Shown here piece after piece: positions 48,429 through 50,929 of a stretch of 50,929 bases of DNA. The DNA is from Clostridiales bacterium (GTDB lineage Bacteria > Bacillota > Clostridia > Christensenellales > Aristaeellaceae), in the NCBI GenBank assembly GCA_004555155.1, contig SFJH01000009.1:1-50929 (forward strand), written 5' to 3'. The number at the start of each line of letters is the position of its first letter. Position 1 is the stretch's first letter. The translations under genes and the position numbers were made by a program. The notes under the pieces are model-generated. The model was not told the origin of the DNA. It saw only the letters and a list, made by a program, of their open reading frames with translations, and ran no database searches.

Positions 48429-49940
48429 ATGGAGATGAATGAGATTCTGCGCCAGCTGCATCAGAGGAAATCCGTGCGCGCATTTGCCGACCGTCCCGTG
48501 GAACCCGAGGTGAAGCGGGCGATTCTGGAGGCGGCCATGGCGGCGCCGACCGCGGGCAATCAGCAGATGTACACGATTCTGGACATCACCGATCCTGCGC
48601 TGAGGCAGAGACTGGCGGTCACCTGCGACAATCAGCCGTTCATCGCGCAGGCGCCGATGGCGCTGATCTTCTGTGCGGACTTTCAGAAGTGGCATGACGC
48701 TTTTGCAGAGGGCGGCTGCTCGCCCCGCCGGCCGGGCGTCGGCGAACTGGTGCTGGCGGTGACCGACGCGGCCATCGCAGCGCAGAATGCAGTGACGGCG
48801 GCGCAGAGCCTTGGCGTGGGCTCCTGCTATATCGGCGATATTCTGGAAAACTGCGAAACGCACCGCGAACTCCTGGGCCTGCCGGAGTACGTGATTCCCT
48901 CGGCCATGCTGGTGCTCGGATATCCCACGCCGCAGCAGATGGAGCGGAAAAAGCCGGAGCGCTGCCGGTTGGAGGACATCGTCTGCGAAAACGTCTACCG
49001 GCGCAAGGACGGCGCCGCGCTGCGCGCGATGTTCGTCGGCAGGCATCCGCAGCTGAGCTATGAGGAGTGGGCGAGCCGCTTCTGCGCCCGCAAGTATCAT
49101 TCGGATTTCTCGCGGGAGATGACCCGCTCGGTGGGAAAGTATCTGCAGTCCTGGGCGGATCCCGTCTCCGACTGGTGCGATGAGGACGACGACACTCCGC
49201 CGGTGATCGCCGCGGAAAAGCAGCTGTGCAAGGAGGGCGAGCCGGTGGAGCGGCTCCCGGAGACGGCGCTGGTGTTCTTTATGGGCAGAGGAATGAAGCA
49301 TCTGCTGGAGACGATGCCCGGCGAATGGCAGGAGCGCCCTGCGCGCCGCTTTCTGAACGGGGACAAGCCGGCCTATGTGCACCGCAGCGGCAGGCTCTGC
49401 ATGATCCACGGCGGCTATGGCGCGCCCCAGGCGGCGGATACCGTGGAGACGCTGCGCGCGCTGGGCGTGAAGCGGATGATCTGCGCGGGCATGTGCGGCG
49501 GCTACGGCGCGGACACGGCGCTGGGAGACGTGATCCTGCCGAATCGCGCCTTTGCGGAGGAGGGCGCGTCGCGGCACTACTATGGGCGCATCGACTTTGC
49601 CACACCCTCTCCCCGGCTGCTGGAGCGCGCCGCCGCGCATTTCCCCGAGGGACGCGCGCTGCCCGTCGTGACCACCGACGCGGTGTTCCGGCAGACCTTC
49701 CGGAAGGAGGCGCTCTGGCGGGAAAAGGGCGCCGTGGGCGTGGATATGGAGTGCTCAGCGGTGTTTTCCATCGGCAGAAAGCTGGGAATGGAGACGGTGA
49801 TGGTGATGGTCGTTTCGGATCGGCATCCGCTTGCGCCCGGCGGAGAAACCGACTGGCAGTGGCACATGCCCAAAGAGAGCCGCGAGCGGTTCGCACAGCG
49901 GTGCTTTGAGCTGGCTTTGGAGAGCAGCGGTGTGCTTTGA
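48429..49940 (+). CDS. fusion protein: nitroreductase domain plus nucleoside phosphorylase domain
   Basis: One 503-residue frame joins two enzyme types. Residues 1-245 are an NfsA/NfrA-like flavin nitroreductase, with the FMN-binding HQRKSVRAFADRPV (11-24), APTAGNQQ (39-46) and GVGSCYIGDI (129-138). Residues about 275-503 are a PNP/UDP-type nucleoside phosphorylase, with GGYGAPQAADT, CAGMCGGYGADTALGDVILPN, VGVDMECSAVF (436-446) and VVSDRHP (461-467, catalytic Asp). An acidic linker, WCDEDDDTPPV, joins them. The sequence runs through with no frameshift sign. SD GGAGGGTG is seven bases before the ATG. The gene starts three bases after the LCP gene. A role coupling flavin/nicotinamide chemistry to glycosidic cleavage is speculative. 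Confidence 0.88.
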   Translation: MEMNEILRQLHQRKSVRAFADRPVEPEVKRAILEAAMAAPTAGNQQMYTILDITDPALRQRLAVTCDNQPFIAQAPMALIFCADFQKWHDAFAEGGCSPRRPGVGELVLAVTDAAIAAQNAVTAAQSLGVGSCYIGDILENCETHRELLGLPEYVIPSAMLVLGYPTPQQMERKKPERCRLEDIVCENVYRRKDGAALRAMFVGRHPQLSYEEWASRFCARKYHSDFSREMTRSVGKYLQSWADPVSDWCDEDDDTPPVIAAEKQLCKEGEPVERLPETALVFFMGRGMKHLLETMPGEWQERPARRFLNGDKPAYVHRSGRLCMIHGGYGAPQAADTVETLRALGVKRMICAGMCGGYGADTALGDVILPNRAFAEEGASRHYYGRIDFATPSPRLLERAAAHFPEGRALPVVTTDAVFRQTFRKEALWREKGAVGVDMECSAVFSIGRKLGMETVMVMVVSDRHPLAPGGETDWQWHMPKESRERFAQRCFELALESSGVL

Positions 49941-50080
49941 GGCCCGCAGGGCGGAGCACTGGAAGACGCTGTTCGACTGAGGCGGCGTTCGCCCGGAAGC
50001 TGCTGAATATGAAAAACGTTCCGGCATGCATCGGGCTGACGCGGCCGGACAGAGAAACGGGTTATGGAGGAGTGATCGAA

Positions 50081-50725
50081 ATGCTTTTGAATCGATGGCT
50101 GGATCGTCTGGACAGAAAGCTGGGCAGATATGCCATACGCAATCTGATGACGGTGATCGTGGCGGGAATGGCGGCGGTGTATGTGCTGGACGTGCTGTCG
50201 CCCGTCGGCGTAAGCTATTACCTGGCCTTCAGCAAGGCGGCGATTCTGCACGGGCAGATCTGGCGGCTGGTGACGTTTATCTTTATTCCGCCGGATTCCA
50301 GCATGCTGTTCATCATTTTTGCGCTGTATTTTTACTGGCTGGCGGGCAGTGCGCTGGAAAACCAATGGGGCTCGTTCAAGTTCAACGTGTACTATCTGTG
50401 CGGCATGATCGGCACGATTCTCTCCGGCTGGATCACCGGTTATGCGACAAACAGCTATCTGAATCTGTCGCTGTTTCTGGCGTTTGCGCTGCTGTATCCG
50501 GATTTTCAGGTGAATCTGTTTTTCTTCCTGCCGGTGAAGATCAAGTATCTCGCGATGCTCGACGCGGCGGGACTGCTGCTGAGCTTCATCGTCGGAACGA
50601 TGGCCTCGCGGCTGGCGCTGGCGATGGCGCTGCTCAACGTGGCGATCTTCTTCGGCGGCGATCTGATTTCCCGCATCAAGAACATGTACAGGCGCTACAA
50701 GTGGAAGAAGGCCTTCCGCCAGTAG
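50081..50725 (+). CDS. rhomboid-like multi-pass membrane protein, apparently without catalytic serine
   Basis: A 214-residue protein with about six transmembrane segments. The order GQIWRLVTFIFIPPD (family GQ.WRL.T..F.H), LFIIFALYFYWLAGSALENQWGS (family N......G..lE...G) and KFNVYYLCGMIGTIL follows rhomboid helices 1-3. The GxSG catalytic motif and the paired His are missing, so it is likely an inactive rhomboid or Derlin-like protein. GGAGG precedes the ATG. The C-terminal basic tail is cytosolic. No close partner gene; it lies 141 bases after the fusion gene with no clear promoter. Confidence 0.75.
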   Translation: MLLNRWLDRLDRKLGRYAIRNLMTVIVAGMAAVYVLDVLSPVGVSYYLAFSKAAILHGQIWRLVTFIFIPPDSSMLFIIFALYFYWLAGSALENQWGSFKFNVYYLCGMIGTILSGWITGYATNSYLNLSLFLAFALLYPDFQVNLFFFLPVKIKYLAMLDAAGLLLSFIVGTMASRLALAMALLNVAIFFGGDLISRIKNMYRRYKWKKAFRQ

Positions 50726-50929
50726 AGATCGACCCCCGGCGCGCGGCGTCTGGGGGTTCAATTTCGGAGAACGGCCATTCCGGAAGCGCCGGTTGGAGGA
50801 TCAAGGGCAGATTTCGTGGAAGACAATCCATGTTCATTAGTCAATGATGTGAGACTGAAAAAAGAACGAAAGAGAATGAGAGGTGGAGGGCCAATTGAAG
50901 CCGGGAGGGCGAAGCCCTCGCGGCTTCAA
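50726..50929. other. intergenic tail ending in a long hairpin
   Basis: No gene is visible. A weak CCCCC/GGGGG stem lies near 50732-50755, perhaps ending the rhomboid-like gene. The last 35 bases (50895-50929) form a palindrome: TTGAAGCC...GGCTTCAA and GAGGGC/GCCCTC around GAA, with a two-base mismatch in each arm. It may be the terminator of a gene beyond the window. Confidence 0.6.

Noticed and set aside
50895..50929. Long palindrome as a transposon end or attachment site
   Set aside because: No transposase or integrase gene is in the window and no second copy was seen; it looks like a terminator of a gene outside the window.

Overview
The window looks like chromosomal DNA from a GC-rich, anaerobic, Gram-positive-type bacterium of the Clostridia. 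The evidence is strong AGGAGG ribosome sites, consensus sigma-A promoters, tRNAs with encoded CCA, an LCP wall-polymer ligase, a MurQ/MurK wall-recycling pair, a cobalamin riboswitch and many ABC importers. A gut member of the Christensenellales-like lineages would fit, but that placement is inference. I see no phage, insertion sequence, CRISPR array or plasmid origin.

Layout. 1-3993: aromatic amino acid operon (minus strand; aroF-tyrA-aroB-aroA with 4-base overlaps) behind a perfect promoter and a classical attenuator. A 26-residue leader peptide carries a Tyr-Phe-Tyr-Phe-Tyr-Phe run before a terminator. 4092-5009: a divergent PHP phosphoesterase. 5076-9757: a BMP-type nucleoside ABC importer (minus). 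10037-15209: divergent from it, a purine nucleoside phosphorylase, an MTA/SAH-type deaminase, an MtnA-like sugar-1-phosphate isomerase, a methionine gamma-lyase and a class II aldolase. Together these spell a deaminase-first 'DHAP shunt' for methylthioadenosine, 5'-deoxyadenosine or nucleosides. 15270-18588: a small NrdD-C-terminus-like protein, an SNF2 helicase overlapping a PD-(D/E)XK nuclease, and an RluA pseudouridine synthase. 18667-22269: a cobalamin riboswitch, a BtuFCD-like importer and a cobalamin adenosyltransferase. 22361-22561: two tRNA-Ser genes. 22697-24577: murQ and a MurK-like kinase.

24805-32094: a HAD hydrolase, a fucose/arabinose-isomerase-like protein divergent from a UroD-fold (MtaA/CmuA-type) methyltransferase, and an LplABC-type sugar importer with a palindrome over its promoter. 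32298-38635: asnS, a tandem GNAT protein, a MATE exporter, a phosphohexomutase and a DUF2461 protein. 38646-44456: a secreted membrane-anchored protein, two proteins of unknown function and an EF-G-like GTPase. 44666-50725: a CAP/Big2 surface protein, a divergent enolase, an LCP protein, a nitroreductase-nucleoside phosphorylase fusion and a rhomboid-like membrane protein. The last 200 bases hold no gene and end in a perfect hairpin.

The strongest candidates for something new are the deaminase-first nucleoside/DHAP shunt with its altered phosphorylase and isomerase active sites, the Tyr/Phe leader-peptide attenuator in a Clostridia-like genome, and the nitroreductase-phosphorylase fusion.
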